DNA of 64,000 bases. It comes from Planktomarina temperata RCA23. GTDB taxonomy: Bacteria > Pseudomonadota > Alphaproteobacteria > Rhodobacterales > Rhodobacteraceae. Shown here in pieces: positions 18,812 to 28,252 of this stretch. Both the position numbers and the translations under genes were made by a program. The stretch lies in contig NZ_CP003984.1 in assembly GCF_000738435.1 (NCBI RefSeq), positions 186,001 to 250,000 on the forward strand, written 5' to 3'. Each line of letters starts with the position of its first letter. Position 1 is the first letter of the stretch. The notes beneath the pieces are model-generated. The model was not told the DNA's origin, searched no databases, and saw only the letters and a program-made list of their open reading frames with translations.

Positions 18812-19990
18812 ATGATCCCTTCGATTCTGCCCACCTATAATCGCGCTCCGTTTTCGTTTGTCTCTGGCTCAGGCAGCTGGTTGACCAGCGATGACGGTCG
18901 GCGATTTTTGGATTTGGGCGCTGGGATTGCGGTCAACAGCCTGGGACATGCGCATCCGAAACTGGTGGCGGCGCTGACGGCGCAAGCGGGTCAATTGTGG
19001 CATACGTCCAATTTGTACCATATTCCCGCGCAACACAAACTCGCCGATCAGCTGGTGGATCTGACCTTTGCCGATACCGTGTTTTTTACCAACTCTGGGA
19101 CGGAGTCCTGTGAATTGGCCGTGAAAATGGCGCGCAAATATTTCTATGACAAGGGTCAGCCAGAGCGCGTGGAAATTATTGCATTTGAGGGGGCGTTTCA
19201 TGGGCGCTCCTCCGCAGGGATTGCAGCTGCTGGTGCGGAGAAGCTGACGAAAGGCTTTGGGCCCTTGCTGCCCGGTTTCGTGCAATTGCCATTTGCAGAT
19301 CACGACGCGCTGCATGCGGCAGTCAATGAAAAGACCGCCGCCATATTGATCGAGCCGATCCAGGGGGAGGGCGGTATCCGCCCTGTGCCGGATCATTGTT
19401 TGAAAGGCCTGCGCGATTTTTGTGACAGCCACGGGATCTTGCTGATTTTCGATGAGGTGCAATGCGGTGTGGGACGGACAGGGAAGTTGTTTGCCCATGA
19501 GTGGGCAGGGATTGATCCCGATATTATGATGGTGGCCAAGGGTCTTGGTGGGGGCTTCCCCATCGGGGCGGTTTTGGCGAATGAAGAGGCTGCAAGCGGA
19601 ATGGGGGCAGGGACACATGGCTCGACCTATGGTGGCAATCCCTTGGGTTGTGCGGTGGCAAGTGCTGTCTTGGATGAGGTGGCTGCTCCTGAATTTCTGG
19701 CAGAGGTGAGCCGCAAAGCTGGGGCGCTGCGCCAAGGTCTTGAAGGCCTGGTCGCGCAATATCCTGATGTGTTTGAGGGCGTGACGGGCGCGGGGTTGAT
19801 GCTGGGTCTGAAATGCAAGGCGAGCAATATGGATGTGGTCACAGCCGGATATGACTGCGAGGTGTTGACCGTCCCTGCGGCCGAAAACGTCGTGCGTGTG
19901 CTTCCGGCGTTGACTATTTCAAACGCGGAGATTGCTCAGGCGCTGGAGCGGTTGGAGACGGCGGCGCAAACGGTTCAATCTGCGCAATGA
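18812..19990 (+). CDS. argD: Acetylornithine aminotransferase
   Basis: PLP enzyme of arginine biosynthesis, converting N-acetylglutamate semialdehyde to N-acetylornithine with glutamate. Normal length, 392 residues. Seen: FTNSGTESCELAVKMARKY (PLP phosphate contacts), FEGAFHGRS, LIFDEVQCGVGRTG (PLP-ring Asp), and VAKGLGGGFPIGA with the Schiff-base Lys. The ATG at 18812 follows AAAGG. argF follows 71 bases downstream, so they probably form one operon under the Arg-rich leader. Confidence 0.96.
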   Translation: MIPSILPTYNRAPFSFVSGSGSWLTSDDGRRFLDLGAGIAVNSLGHAHPKLVAALTAQAGQLWHTSNLYHIPAQHKLADQLVDLTFADTVFFTNSGTESCELAVKMARKYFYDKGQPERVEIIAFEGAFHGRSSAGIAAAGAEKLTKGFGPLLPGFVQLPFADHDALHAAVNEKTAAILIEPIQGEGGIRPVPDHCLKGLRDFCDSHGILLIFDEVQCGVGRTGKLFAHEWAGIDPDIMMVAKGLGGGFPIGAVLANEEAASGMGAGTHGSTYGGNPLGCAVASAVLDEVAAPEFLAEVSRKAGALRQGLEGLVAQYPDVFEGVTGAGLMLGLKCKASNMDVVTAGYDCEVLTVPAAENVVRVLPALTISNAEIAQALERLETAAQTVQSAQ

Positions 19991-20061
19991 CCAGCGTGGC
20001 TTTTCACATTTCGGCGGATGGTGCAGCACTGCACGCCGCCAGCCTATAGGACAGTTTAAAG

Positions 20062-20985
20062 ATGCAGAATTTTCTCGATATTGATCAGGTTGATCCCCAA
20101 AATTTGCGTGGCATTTTGGATGAGGCCGCGCGGATCAAGACGGCGCGTGCCGGCCTGTCCAAAGGCATGTTGGATGCTGAACGGCCACTTGAGGGCAAGA
20201 TGGTGGCGTTGATTTTTGAAAAGCCATCCACGCGCACCCGCGTGAGCTTTGATCTTGGCGTGCGGCAGATGGGTGGGCAGACCATGGTTTTGTCCGGCAG
20301 CGAAATGCAGCTGGGCCATGGGGAAACCATCGCGGATACGGCGCGGGTTTTGAGCCGCTATGTGGACATGATCATGATCCGCACTTTTGAGGAGGCAACC
20401 CTGCTGGAAATGGCCGATTATGCCAGTGTTCCGGTGATCAATGGGCTGACCAACCGCAGCCATCCATGCCAAATCATGGCCGATATCTTGACGTTTGAAG
20501 AGCATCGCGGCTCTATTCGGGGCAAGCGCGTGGTCTGGACGGGTGATGGTAACAACGTTTGTGCAAGCTTCATCCATGCGGCCGGGCAATTTGGCTTTGA
20601 TTTCGTTTTTGCCGGCCCAGCGACGCTGGATCCCGAGGCGGAATTTGTTGAGAAGGCGCGGGCCAAAGGTGTGAAGATCGAGATCCAGCGGGACGTCAAC
20701 GAAGCGGTGCGCGGCGCGGATCTGTTGGTGACGGACACTTGGATCTCTATGCACGACAGCCAAACCGCACGCGAGCGGCGCCACAATCAATTGCGCCCCT
20801 ATCAGGTTGATGATGCGTTGATGGCGCAGGCCAAGCCGGATGCTCTTTTCATGCATTGCTTGCCCGCACACCGCAACGAAGAGGTCACCAGCTCTGTCAT
20901 GGATGGGCCGCATTCGGTGGTCTTCGATGAGGCTGAAAACCGGTTGCATGCGCAAAAAGCGATTATGCGCTGGTGTCTAGACTAA
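20062..20985 (+). CDS. argF: Ornithine carbamoyltransferase
   Basis: Joins carbamoyl phosphate (from CarAB; carB is at 2.4-5.7 kb) to ornithine, giving citrulline. The 307-residue product has the carbamoyl-phosphate motif [13 protein letters not shown] (residues about 50-62), the HPCQIMAD segment, DTWISMHD, and the ornithine-loop [11 protein letters not shown]. Second gene of the argD-argF unit. Confidence 0.96.
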   Translation: MQNFLDIDQVDPQNLRGILDEAARIKTARAGLSKGMLDAERPLEGKMVALIFEKPSTRTRVSFDLGVRQMGGQTMVLSGSEMQLGHGETIADTARVLSRYVDMIMIRTFEEATLLEMADYASVPVINGLTNRSHPCQIMADILTFEEHRGSIRGKRVVWTGDGNNVCASFIHAAGQFGFDFVFAGPATLDPEAEFVEKARAKGVKIEIQRDVNEAVRGADLLVTDTWISMHDSQTARERRHNQLRPYQVDDALMAQAKPDALFMHCLPAHRNEEVTSSVMDGPHSVVFDEAENRLHAQKAIMRWCLD

Positions 20986-21090
20986 ACAGGCCGCTTGGGG
21001 CATGATTTTAGGTAAAGTCGCTGCTTGGCTCTGGTTGTTTGCGGATTAAGGGTTAAGGAGAGAGGGACGTTTCTCATAGAGTGATCTTTC

Positions 21091-21885
21091 ATGTCCTTAA
21101 ATATTGGATGTTTGGTTCGAAGATTTGATTGGATGGGGCGATGGCGCGCGCCAGCGCCTCTGGATTGGTTGGAGCGCCAAGGGTTTTCTGCCCAGTCCGA
21201 ACAGGTTGATGAGGCGCATCCCGATTACTTCCAAGACTCTCATCACATGGTTGTATTCTCACAGAAGAGCCAAGAGATTTGGCTGGGTCTCGGTATGAGT
21301 CATCTTTTCAATAAACTGTGCCAATCCCAAGATCTTAAGGGCTTAGGCGAGGGTGTTGCCATGGTCGCGGATGATGCGCATGGCTATTACGGCCTTCAGG
21401 AGTTTGCACAGGGCGAGGCCGGTTGGGGCGCGCAGGTGACAACTGCGCCGGCCAGCATGTGGATGCGCCCTCCCTCAGACAGGACCGCAAGCCCCCAGCG
21501 CGCCAAGGCTATCGCCTCGGTTGCAGATCTTTTGGGCGCGCGGGTCTCAGTCATCGAAGCCTGCGCGACAGCACAGGGCGAGGATGCGGCTTGTGGCATT
21601 GCATGGCATGGGCAGATGCAAGATTGGGTCTTGGCGGTGATGGGGTCTGATGGGAAGACTTATCAACAAATTGATTATTCAAATTTTTTGCCAACTGGAA
21701 CTTTATTTGAGGCGGTCGACCCTCCCGGTGGTTGGCCGCGCTATTGGCGGCAAGGGGATCTGTTTGCCGCGATGCAAGATCATTTGAGCCGCGCCTGGTG
21801 TGGCGTCGGGTTGAGTGAGTTTACGCTCAATCATCCAATGCTGCGGGGCCCCTGCCTCGTGATTGAATTGACCGCGGATAAATAA
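21091..21885 (+). CDS. Hypothetical protein
   Basis: A 264-residue soluble protein, rich in Trp and His, that I do not recognise. There is no signal peptide or membrane helix. It ends 28 bases before gnd on the same strand, which suggests co-transcription, and its base composition matches its neighbours. The start is uncertain: the ATG at 21091 has only a weak ribosome site. Confidence 0.6.
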   Translation: MSLNIGCLVRRFDWMGRWRAPAPLDWLERQGFSAQSEQVDEAHPDYFQDSHHMVVFSQKSQEIWLGLGMSHLFNKLCQSQDLKGLGEGVAMVADDAHGYYGLQEFAQGEAGWGAQVTTAPASMWMRPPSDRTASPQRAKAIASVADLLGARVSVIEACATAQGEDAACGIAWHGQMQDWVLAVMGSDGKTYQQIDYSNFLPTGTLFEAVDPPGGWPRYWRQGDLFAAMQDHLSRAWCGVGLSEFTLNHPMLRGPCLVIELTADK

Positions 21886-21913
21886 CACAAGTGCTTCGGC
21901 GCTGGAGGTGAAG

Positions 21914-23323
21914 ATGACACAGGCACATATTGGTGTGATTGGGGTTGGAACGATGGGTTCGGCACTGGCGTTGAACTTCGCCGAGAAGGGCCAAGATGTC
22001 GCTCTTTGGAACCTTGAGCTGAGCGCGGTTGATCGGCTGATCGCCTCCGCTGGGGGCCTGGCCGCTCGTTTGCAGCGCTGCGAGACCCTGGCCGATCTGG
22101 TGGCGGCTCTGCCTGCGCCGCGCGCCATTGTCCTAATGATCCCGGCGGGCGCGCCGGTGGATCAAACGATTGCTGCGCTTCGGCCTTTGTTATCCGCGGG
22201 CGATACCATCATTGATGGCGGCAATTCAGATTTTCGCGATACGATGATCCGAACGACAACTCTGGAAAAAGCGGGGCTGTCCTATTTGGGGATTGGTGTG
22301 TCTGGCGGCGCTGAGGGCGCACGGCGGGGGCCGTCCATGATGGTGGGAGGTACAAGCTCTAGCTACAGCCGTATGGCGCCTATTCTGGAGGCTATTGCAG
22401 CGCGCTATGACGGGGATCCCTGCGTGGCGCATTTGGGACCGGATGGGGCTGGGCATTTTGTAAAAACGGTTCATAACGGCATCGAATACGCCGATATGCA
22501 GATGATCGCCGAGGTTTACGGCATGATGCGCGATGGCGAAGGTCTGGCAGCCAGCGATATCGCGCCGGTCTTTCGCAGCTGGAACCGTGGCCCGCTGGAA
22601 AGCTATCTTATCGAAGTCACCGCAGAGGTCTTGGGGACCAAAGATCCGCAGACCGGTGATGACATGGTGGATTTAATCGTGGACCAAGCCGGGCAAAAAG
22701 GCACCGGCCGTTGGACCGTGATTGAAGCGCTGCGCATGGGGCAAGCGGTGAGCATCATTGAGGCGGCGGTTGGCGCCCGGGTCATGAGCGCGCAAAAATC
22801 CACCCGCAAGCGCGCCGCCAGAGTGCTGGTGCCGGCGGGCACGGATACGATGAGTCCAGTCGCAGAGCATGATTTGCAATCTGCCTTAATCGTTGGGCGC
22901 GTTTTGGCCTATGCGCAGGGGTTCGAGATTTTGGCCGCCGGATCCAAAGAATTCAATTGGTCATTAGATTTTGCCCGCATCGCAGAGATTTGGCGGGCTG
23001 GCTGTATCATCCGTTCGGCCATGTTAGACGACATTGCCACAGCATTCCGCAGTCCGCGCCCGGCGGGGCATTTGGTGCTGTCCGACCATTTCATCCCGCT
23101 GCTGACCACCCATATCGCAGGGCTGCGCCGGGTGGTCTCTGCCGCTGCGCTCAAAGGGCTGCCTGTGCCGGCATTGGCAGCGGCTTTGAGTTGGTTTGAC
23201 ATGATCCGCCAAGAACGCGGAACCTCGGATTTGATCCAAGCACAACGCGATTACTTCGGGGCCCATTCCTTTGAACGTGTTGATGCAGACGGGTCGCATC
23301 ATGGCCCGTGGCATTCGGGCTGA
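21914..23323 (+). CDS. gnd: 6-phosphogluconate dehydrogenase, decarboxylating
   Basis: Third step of the oxidative pentose phosphate pathway: 6-phosphogluconate + NADP to ribulose 5-phosphate + CO2 + NADPH. The 469-residue length is that of the long, dimeric form. Seen: GVIGVGTMGSALALNFAEKG (Rossmann motif), IIDGGNSDFRDT, GVSGGAEGARRGPSMMVGG, and KTVHNGIEYADMQ with catalytic Lys and substrate contacts. GGAGG sits five bases before the ATG at 21914, preferred over the GTG at 21908. Confidence 0.96.
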   Translation: MTQAHIGVIGVGTMGSALALNFAEKGQDVALWNLELSAVDRLIASAGGLAARLQRCETLADLVAALPAPRAIVLMIPAGAPVDQTIAALRPLLSAGDTIIDGGNSDFRDTMIRTTTLEKAGLSYLGIGVSGGAEGARRGPSMMVGGTSSSYSRMAPILEAIAARYDGDPCVAHLGPDGAGHFVKTVHNGIEYADMQMIAEVYGMMRDGEGLAASDIAPVFRSWNRGPLESYLIEVTAEVLGTKDPQTGDDMVDLIVDQAGQKGTGRWTVIEALRMGQAVSIIEAAVGARVMSAQKSTRKRAARVLVPAGTDTMSPVAEHDLQSALIVGRVLAYAQGFEILAAGSKEFNWSLDFARIAEIWRAGCIIRSAMLDDIATAFRSPRPAGHLVLSDHFIPLLTTHIAGLRRVVSAAALKGLPVPALAAALSWFDMIRQERGTSDLIQAQRDYFGAHSFERVDADGSHHGPWHSG

Positions 23324-23327
23324 CAGC

Positions 23328-25790
23328 TCAGCGCTTGCGGGGCTTGGCGCGTAGGGTCGGGTCCGCTTGGGTGGGATCTTCGGGCCAGGGGTGTTTGGGA
23401 TATTGCGCCCGCATATCTTTGCGCACATCTGCATAGCTTCCGGTCCAAAAGCCAGGGATATCTGTGGTCACTTGGATTGGTCGATGTGCCGGAGACAGCA
23501 AGGTCACCTTTAGCGGGTGATCGCCGATCATAGGATGGCGGGTTTGGCCAAATATTTCTTGAATACGCAGTTCAATTGCCGGGCTGTCGCCACTGTAATC
23601 AATCGTGATTTTTCGGCCCAGCGGCGTGGTGAAATGCGCCGGCGCAATTTTTTCAAGCTGGCGCAGAGCCGCCCAGCCAATATAGGCTTCTAGGGCTGGC
23701 AGCGGGTCAAACGCTTTCCAATCTTGCTCTGTTGTCAGCCCCGTCAGATAGGGGGCTAGCCATTCTGGTGCGGCTTCGAGCAGGGCTGTATCTGACAAAT
23801 CGGGAAATTGCCCGGGTGGTGCGGCCGCCACGCGGGCTTGTAAGAGCCGGGCGGCTTTCGGCAGGCGCAGACCCATCTGTTGCACGCCCTCCACCATAGC
23901 CGCCGCCAGTGCTTCGCTGGGTGCATCCCGCCAAACCTCTTGCGTAAGCGACAGGGCACCCAGCATTTCACTGCGATTAGCAATGACCCGGCGGTGGCGT
24001 TTGGACCAGTGGCAAAGGGTCTCCCATGTGATTTGATCGGCAAAAACCTCCCGCAGCTCTGCCTCACTGAGCGCCAGGGCCCTGCGGATTTTAGGGTCTG
24101 GACCCGTGCTAAAATGCGGATTTCCCAAATCTGAAATGACCAAATATCGCGCATTGGCCAAGGAATCATCTCTGGCCAAAACTGCGCCCTTCCCCCCGGC
24201 CATGATGTAGCGTGGCTGCGGGCCGGGGCGACGCTGGGCGACACGTTCGGGATAGGCCAGCGCCAAGCATTGCGCTGGGCTTAACGCGATCTCGCGCGTG
24301 CCTTTCGGCGCCAGTCTGCTGAGGCGTTTGGCCTCCTGCTTGATCCGGTCAAGCGCGCTGTGATCGCGAATGGGGCCGGCCTGTTCTTTGTTGCCGGTGG
24401 GCCTGGTCAGCGCTGTAAGGGCAGGTGTGAGATCGCAATTTTGGGTCGAGAGAATGTCTCGATCCGATAGAAGTGCGGCCAGCGGCGCGGCGCGGGGTCC
24501 CGCTTGCAGCAGCATTTGCGCCAAACGCGGATGCAGCGGCAACTTGGCAAGCGCCGCCCCATGGGGCGTGAGGCGACCGTCTGACAGCGCGCCAAGCTGA
24601 CCAAGCAAGGCCTTCGCCTGGGCCCAAGGGCCTGGTGCGGGCGGTGTGAGAAAGGCCAAATCCTCTGGCCCGGAGCCCCATTGCGCCAGCTCAAGCGCCA
24701 GCGGGGCCAGATCGGAAATTGCAATTTCAGGTGGCGCGAAGGCGGGCATAGCCCCTTCTTCGGCCCGCGCCCACATGCGATAGCAGCGCCCGGCGGCAAC
24801 GCGCCCTGCACGCCCGGCGCGCTGGGTGGCTTCGGCCTTGCTGACCCGTTCGGTGACCAGCCTTTGCAGACCCTTTTCAGGGTCATACCGGGCCCTGCGT
24901 GCGCGGCCGCAATCCACCACAACTCGAACATCTTGGATGGTTAGGGAGGTCTCGGCAATGGCGGTTGCCAAAACGATCTTGCGCAGATTTTTCCGGGCCT
25001 CAGGCCGGATGGCCAGCTGCTGCTCGGCAAATGGCAGGTTTCCCAAAAGAGGCCGCAGAACGCAATTTTTGGGCAGGTGATCTTGCAGTGCAGCTTTGGT
25101 GCGGCGAATTTCAGCCTCGCCGGGCAAGAACACCAAGATCCCACCCTCTGTATCGGCCACGGCCTGTAGGATCAGGCTGCGGGCTTGCGCTTCAAAGGAC
25201 AGGTCTTTGGGCGCTGGGCGCGGCAGATAGGTCAGCTCCACGGGAAAACTGCGTCCGGCGCTCGTGACGATTGGGGCGTCATCGAGCAGGGCCGCTACGG
25301 GCGCGGCGTCCAGTGTGGCCGACATGACCACGAGCCAGAGGTCTTCTCGCAGAGTCTCGCGCAACTCCCATGCCAGGGCCAGCCCAAGATCGGCAGCCAA
25401 GGAGCGTTCATGAAATTCATCAAAGAGAATGGCGCCGACGCCGGGCAGCTCTGGGTCCGCCTGTATCATGCGGGTGAGAATGCCCTCTGTGAGCACTTCA
25501 ATGCGGGTATTGGGGCCGATTTTGGATTGCCCGCGGATGCGATATCCCACGGTTTCACCCAATTTTTCACCCAGCGTATCTGCCATGCGTTCTGCGGCGG
25601 CTCGCGCGGCCAAGCGCCGGGGTTCGAGCATCAGAATTTTGCCGGGGCACTGTCCCGACTCTAAGATGACCAAGGGGGTGCGTGTGGTTTTGCCAGCCCC
25701 CGGCGGGGCCTGCAAAACCACCCGACCAGACTGTGTCAAACAGTCCAGCACTTGCGGCAGGACCGCATCTATCGGCAGAGCAAACTTCAC
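23328..25790 (-). CDS. hrpB: ATP-dependent helicase HrpB
   Basis: A DEAH-box-type RNA helicase of the HrpB family, about 820 residues. Seen: Walker A APPGAGKTTRTP, DEFHER (motif II), MSATLD (motif III), ATAIAETSLTI and QRAGRAGR (motifs V/VI), then the HrpB C-terminal domain ending RAQYPKHPWPEDPTQADPT. Cellular role is poorly known in most bacteria. The GTG at 25790, with AAGGG upstream, puts FALPIDAVLPQ at the N-terminus as in relatives; the frame stays open to 25949, so a longer form is possible. Convergent with gnd, stops four bases apart. Confidence 0.92.
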   Translation of the reverse strand: MKFALPIDAVLPQVLDCLTQSGRVVLQAPPGAGKTTRTPLVILESGQCPGKILMLEPRRLAARAAAERMADTLGEKLGETVGYRIRGQSKIGPNTRIEVLTEGILTRMIQADPELPGVGAILFDEFHERSLAADLGLALAWELRETLREDLWLVVMSATLDAAPVAALLDDAPIVTSAGRSFPVELTYLPRPAPKDLSFEAQARSLILQAVADTEGGILVFLPGEAEIRRTKAALQDHLPKNCVLRPLLGNLPFAEQQLAIRPEARKNLRKIVLATAIAETSLTIQDVRVVVDCGRARRARYDPEKGLQRLVTERVSKAEATQRAGRAGRVAAGRCYRMWARAEEGAMPAFAPPEIAISDLAPLALELAQWGSGPEDLAFLTPPAPGPWAQAKALLGQLGALSDGRLTPHGAALAKLPLHPRLAQMLLQAGPRAAPLAALLSDRDILSTQNCDLTPALTALTRPTGNKEQAGPIRDHSALDRIKQEAKRLSRLAPKGTREIALSPAQCLALAYPERVAQRRPGPQPRYIMAGGKGAVLARDDSLANARYLVISDLGNPHFSTGPDPKIRRALALSEAELREVFADQITWETLCHWSKRHRRVIANRSEMLGALSLTQEVWRDAPSEALAAAMVEGVQQMGLRLPKAARLLQARVAAAPPGQFPDLSDTALLEAAPEWLAPYLTGLTTEQDWKAFDPLPALEAYIGWAALRQLEKIAPAHFTTPLGRKITIDYSGDSPAIELRIQEIFGQTRHPMIGDHPLKVTLLSPAHRPIQVTTDIPGFWTGSYADVRKDMRAQYPKHPWPEDPTQADPTLRAKPRKR

Positions 25791-25992
25791 CCCGCCCTTA
25801 TCGGCGAGAAAATCTCGCGCGTCCACGGTTGGTTTGCGGTTGGTTTGTGGCGGATGCGTTTTGACATGCGAGAGTTTTGGGGGGATAAATTGCATCGCGC
25901 CGGGCCTTTGCATTTGCGCAGCGGCCCGGTAGATGGTCAATTCAAACAATTATGTCCGCAGTTAGAGTGCCGGACAGCGCCCCGGAGGACTG

Positions 25993-26991
25993 ATGAGCAA
26001 AGCAGAATTCGCACCAGAGGCGACCGCCCGTTTGATAGAGCAGGGCAATCGGCGGGCTCTGGCGCGGGCGATCACTTTGGTGGAGAGTGCCCATCCTGAT
26101 CATCGGCAGCAAGCCATGGCTTTACTCGCAGCTCTGCTTAAGGATCGGCAAGCCATTCGCATTGGATTGTCAGGCACGCCGGGTGTTGGCAAATCCACTT
26201 TTATTGAGAGCTTTGGGCTGCACTTGGTGGGGAGCGGTCTTAAGGTTGCCGTTTTGGCGGTCGATCCCTCCTCTGCGCGGTCGGGTGGATCTATTTTGGG
26301 CGATAAAACCCGTATGGATCAGCTCTCGCGCCATCCTGGCGCCTATATTCGCCCCTCACCCAGCCAGACCCATTTGGGTGGTGTGGCCCGGCGCACCCGA
26401 GAGGCCACGAGCCTATGCGAGGCCGCTGGGTTTGATGTGGTGCTGATTGAAACCGTAGGCGTCGGGCAATCGGAGACGATGGTGGCTGAAATGGCGGATC
26501 TATTTGTGCTGCTGCTCGCACCGGCCGGCGGAGATGAGCTTCAGGGGGTGAAGCGCGGAATCATGGAGATGGCCGATTTGATTTTGATCAATAAGGCCGA
26601 CGGCGATCTCAAATCAGCCGCTACACGCACCTGCGCCGATTATGCTGGCGCGCTGCGTTTGCTGCGCAAGCGGTCACAAGATTCTGAGGACTTCCCCAAG
26701 GCGCTGACCGTATCTGCCTTGGAGGGCGCGGGGCTGCGGCAAAGTTGGGAGGAGATGCAGGCCTTGGTGGCTTGGCGCCGTGAGAAGGGTGTTTGGGCTC
26801 GCACAAGAGCGTCGCAAAATGCCTTTTGGTTCAATGCGGAATTGCGCCACGCGCTGTTGACGCGGCTTGAACATGATCCAGAGGCCGCAGAGGCCTCACG
26901 GCAGTTGCAACAGGCTATTCACGCGGGGGACATCGCACCCTCCCTGGCGGCCGAGCGAGTGGTGGATATCTTCTTGCGGCCCAAAGCCTAG
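25993..26991 (+). CDS. meaB: Methylmalonyl-CoA mutase-associated GTPase MeaB
   Basis: G-protein chaperone that loads and protects the adenosylcobalamin cofactor of methylmalonyl-CoA mutase (family formerly called ArgK). The 332-residue product has the P-loop GTPGVGKST at residues 61-69, the LAVDPSSARSGGSILGDKTRM segment, FDVVLIETVGVGQSE (Walker B region), and INKADGD (base specificity). GGAGG precedes the ATG. It belongs with mce and prpE, although the genes are not adjacent. Confidence 0.95.
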   Translation: MSKAEFAPEATARLIEQGNRRALARAITLVESAHPDHRQQAMALLAALLKDRQAIRIGLSGTPGVGKSTFIESFGLHLVGSGLKVAVLAVDPSSARSGGSILGDKTRMDQLSRHPGAYIRPSPSQTHLGGVARRTREATSLCEAAGFDVVLIETVGVGQSETMVAEMADLFVLLLAPAGGDELQGVKRGIMEMADLILINKADGDLKSAATRTCADYAGALRLLRKRSQDSEDFPKALTVSALEGAGLRQSWEEMQALVAWRREKGVWARTRASQNAFWFNAELRHALLTRLEHDPEAAEASRQLQQAIHAGDIAPSLAAERVVDIFLRPKA

Positions 26992-27111
26992 ACGGGCTAT
27001 CGATTCGGGGGTCTGGCTAGATTTTGGGAATGTTTGAGGTGATATTTCCAACATTAATCGTGAAAAGCCTAAAAACCGCTGTTAAAGCGCAGCGGAAGAC
27101 GGCAAGAAGGC

Positions 27112-27140
27112 TTGACCTCGCATTGGGATACTCCTAAACC
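27112..27140 (+). promoter_or_regulatory. Candidate promoter of rpmB
   Basis: CTTGACC context: TTGACC (27112-27117), 17 bases, then TAAACC (27135-27140), about 70 bases before the rpmB start. A consensus match only. Confidence 0.4.
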
Positions 27141-27207
27141 CCGGCAACGAGTTTTCACCCGAGGCCATTTGGCGCGGGTTTTCAATATCTGAATAAGGAC
27201 GCATAAG

Positions 27208-27495
27208 ATGGCACGCCGCTGCGAACTGACGGGCAAAGGCCCAATGAGTGGAAACAATGTAAGCCACGCCAAAAACCGCACACGTCGTCGGTTTTTGCCA
27301 AACTTGAACGAGCTGACTTTGCATTCCGATGCTTTGGGTCGTGCGTTCAAGCTGCGCATTTCTTCAGCTGCTCTGCGCACTGTGGATCATCGCGGTGGCT
27401 TGGATGCTTTCCTTGCTAAGGCTAAAGACACAGACTTGTCTGACACAGCGCTGAAAATCAAAAAAGATATCGCCAAGGCACAGGCAACCGCCTAA
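27208..27495 (+). CDS. rpmB: 50S ribosomal protein L28
   Basis: A 95-residue ribosomal protein. The N-terminus [23 protein letters not shown] and the RRRFLPNL segment are typical of alphaproteobacterial L28. AAGGAC precedes the ATG. It stands alone, with its own promoter candidate and terminator. Confidence 0.97.
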   Translation: MARRCELTGKGPMSGNNVSHAKNRTRRRFLPNLNELTLHSDALGRAFKLRISSAALRTVDHRGGLDAFLAKAKDTDLSDTALKIKKDIAKAQATA

Positions 27496-27516
27496 GCTCT
27501 GCGATCGATGTGATTA

Positions 27517-27546
27517 CGAAAAGCTCCGCCTGTGCGGGGTTTTTTG
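27517..27546 (+). terminator. Rho-independent terminator after rpmB
   Basis: CTCCGC and GCGGGG form a six-pair stem (one G-U) with a CTGT loop, followed by TTTTTT at about 27540-27545, just downstream of rpmB. Confidence 0.8.
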
Positions 27547-27683
27547 CGTTTTGCAGGCCGCCTGATGGGCGCAATCGGGCAGAGCTGTCGAATAGGAGTA
27601 GCTTCGAGGGGCTTTTGATACAGGCAATTGATTTTAAGTTAGTATCGTGTAGATTTCCTGTATTAATATTGCTGGATTTTAGC

Positions 27684-28121
27684 ATGAACCCATTTTTGAA
27701 AGTTCCAACTCGCTATTGGTTTTTATCCTGCATGGGTGCCTTGTGGTTCGCCATGGGGGCCTTGGACTATGTGATGATCTCCTACAAAATTCCCGCCTAT
27801 ATGCAAGCTATGCCGGAAGATCTGCGCTATTGGTTTGACCGGCGACCGGTGTGGTTCACCGGCGTTTGGGCTATAAGCGTTTGGTCTGCACTGCTCGGAT
27901 CTTTTTTATTACTGCTGCGGCGCAGGCAGGCGCTGCGCCTCTTTGTTCTGGCGCTGGTAGGGTTTATTATTGCGGCGCTTTGGGCCTATTTGTCTGAGGC
28001 GGCCAATATGGCGCATATGCAATCTACAATAACTCATATTTTCAATGGGTTAATTCTATTTTCACTGGTATATTTTATATTTTTCTGCCGGCGATACATT
28101 CAGACGGGTGTTTTGCGTTAG
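27684..28121 (+). CDS. Small multi-pass membrane protein, function unknown
   Basis: A 145-residue protein with four predicted membrane helices and a loop containing MPEDLRYWFDRRPVWFTG, then LLLLRRRQALRLF. It resembles small membrane proteins often mislabelled as sugar transporters in marine bacteria. The ATG at 27684 puts the first helix near the N-terminus; the open frame extends back to 27510 through the rpmB terminator, which cannot be coding. The upstream 130 bases are AT-rich. Confidence 0.65.
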   Translation: MNPFLKVPTRYWFLSCMGALWFAMGALDYVMISYKIPAYMQAMPEDLRYWFDRRPVWFTGVWAISVWSALLGSFLLLLRRRQALRLFVLALVGFIIAALWAYLSEAANMAHMQSTITHIFNGLILFSLVYFIFFCRRYIQTGVLR

Positions 28122-28252
28122 ACGGAGCGGGGCAATCGCGCGTCATTGGTCTGATAGCTATAGCACCCTGCGCGTTGGCACGGCGCTCGTCTGCGGTGTG
28201 CGGATGTTGATCGCCCATTGACCAAACCCTTACTCTATTCCATATCCCACAT

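Noticed and set aside
20056-20955. A minus-strand frame opposite argF
   Set aside because: Shadow of argF.
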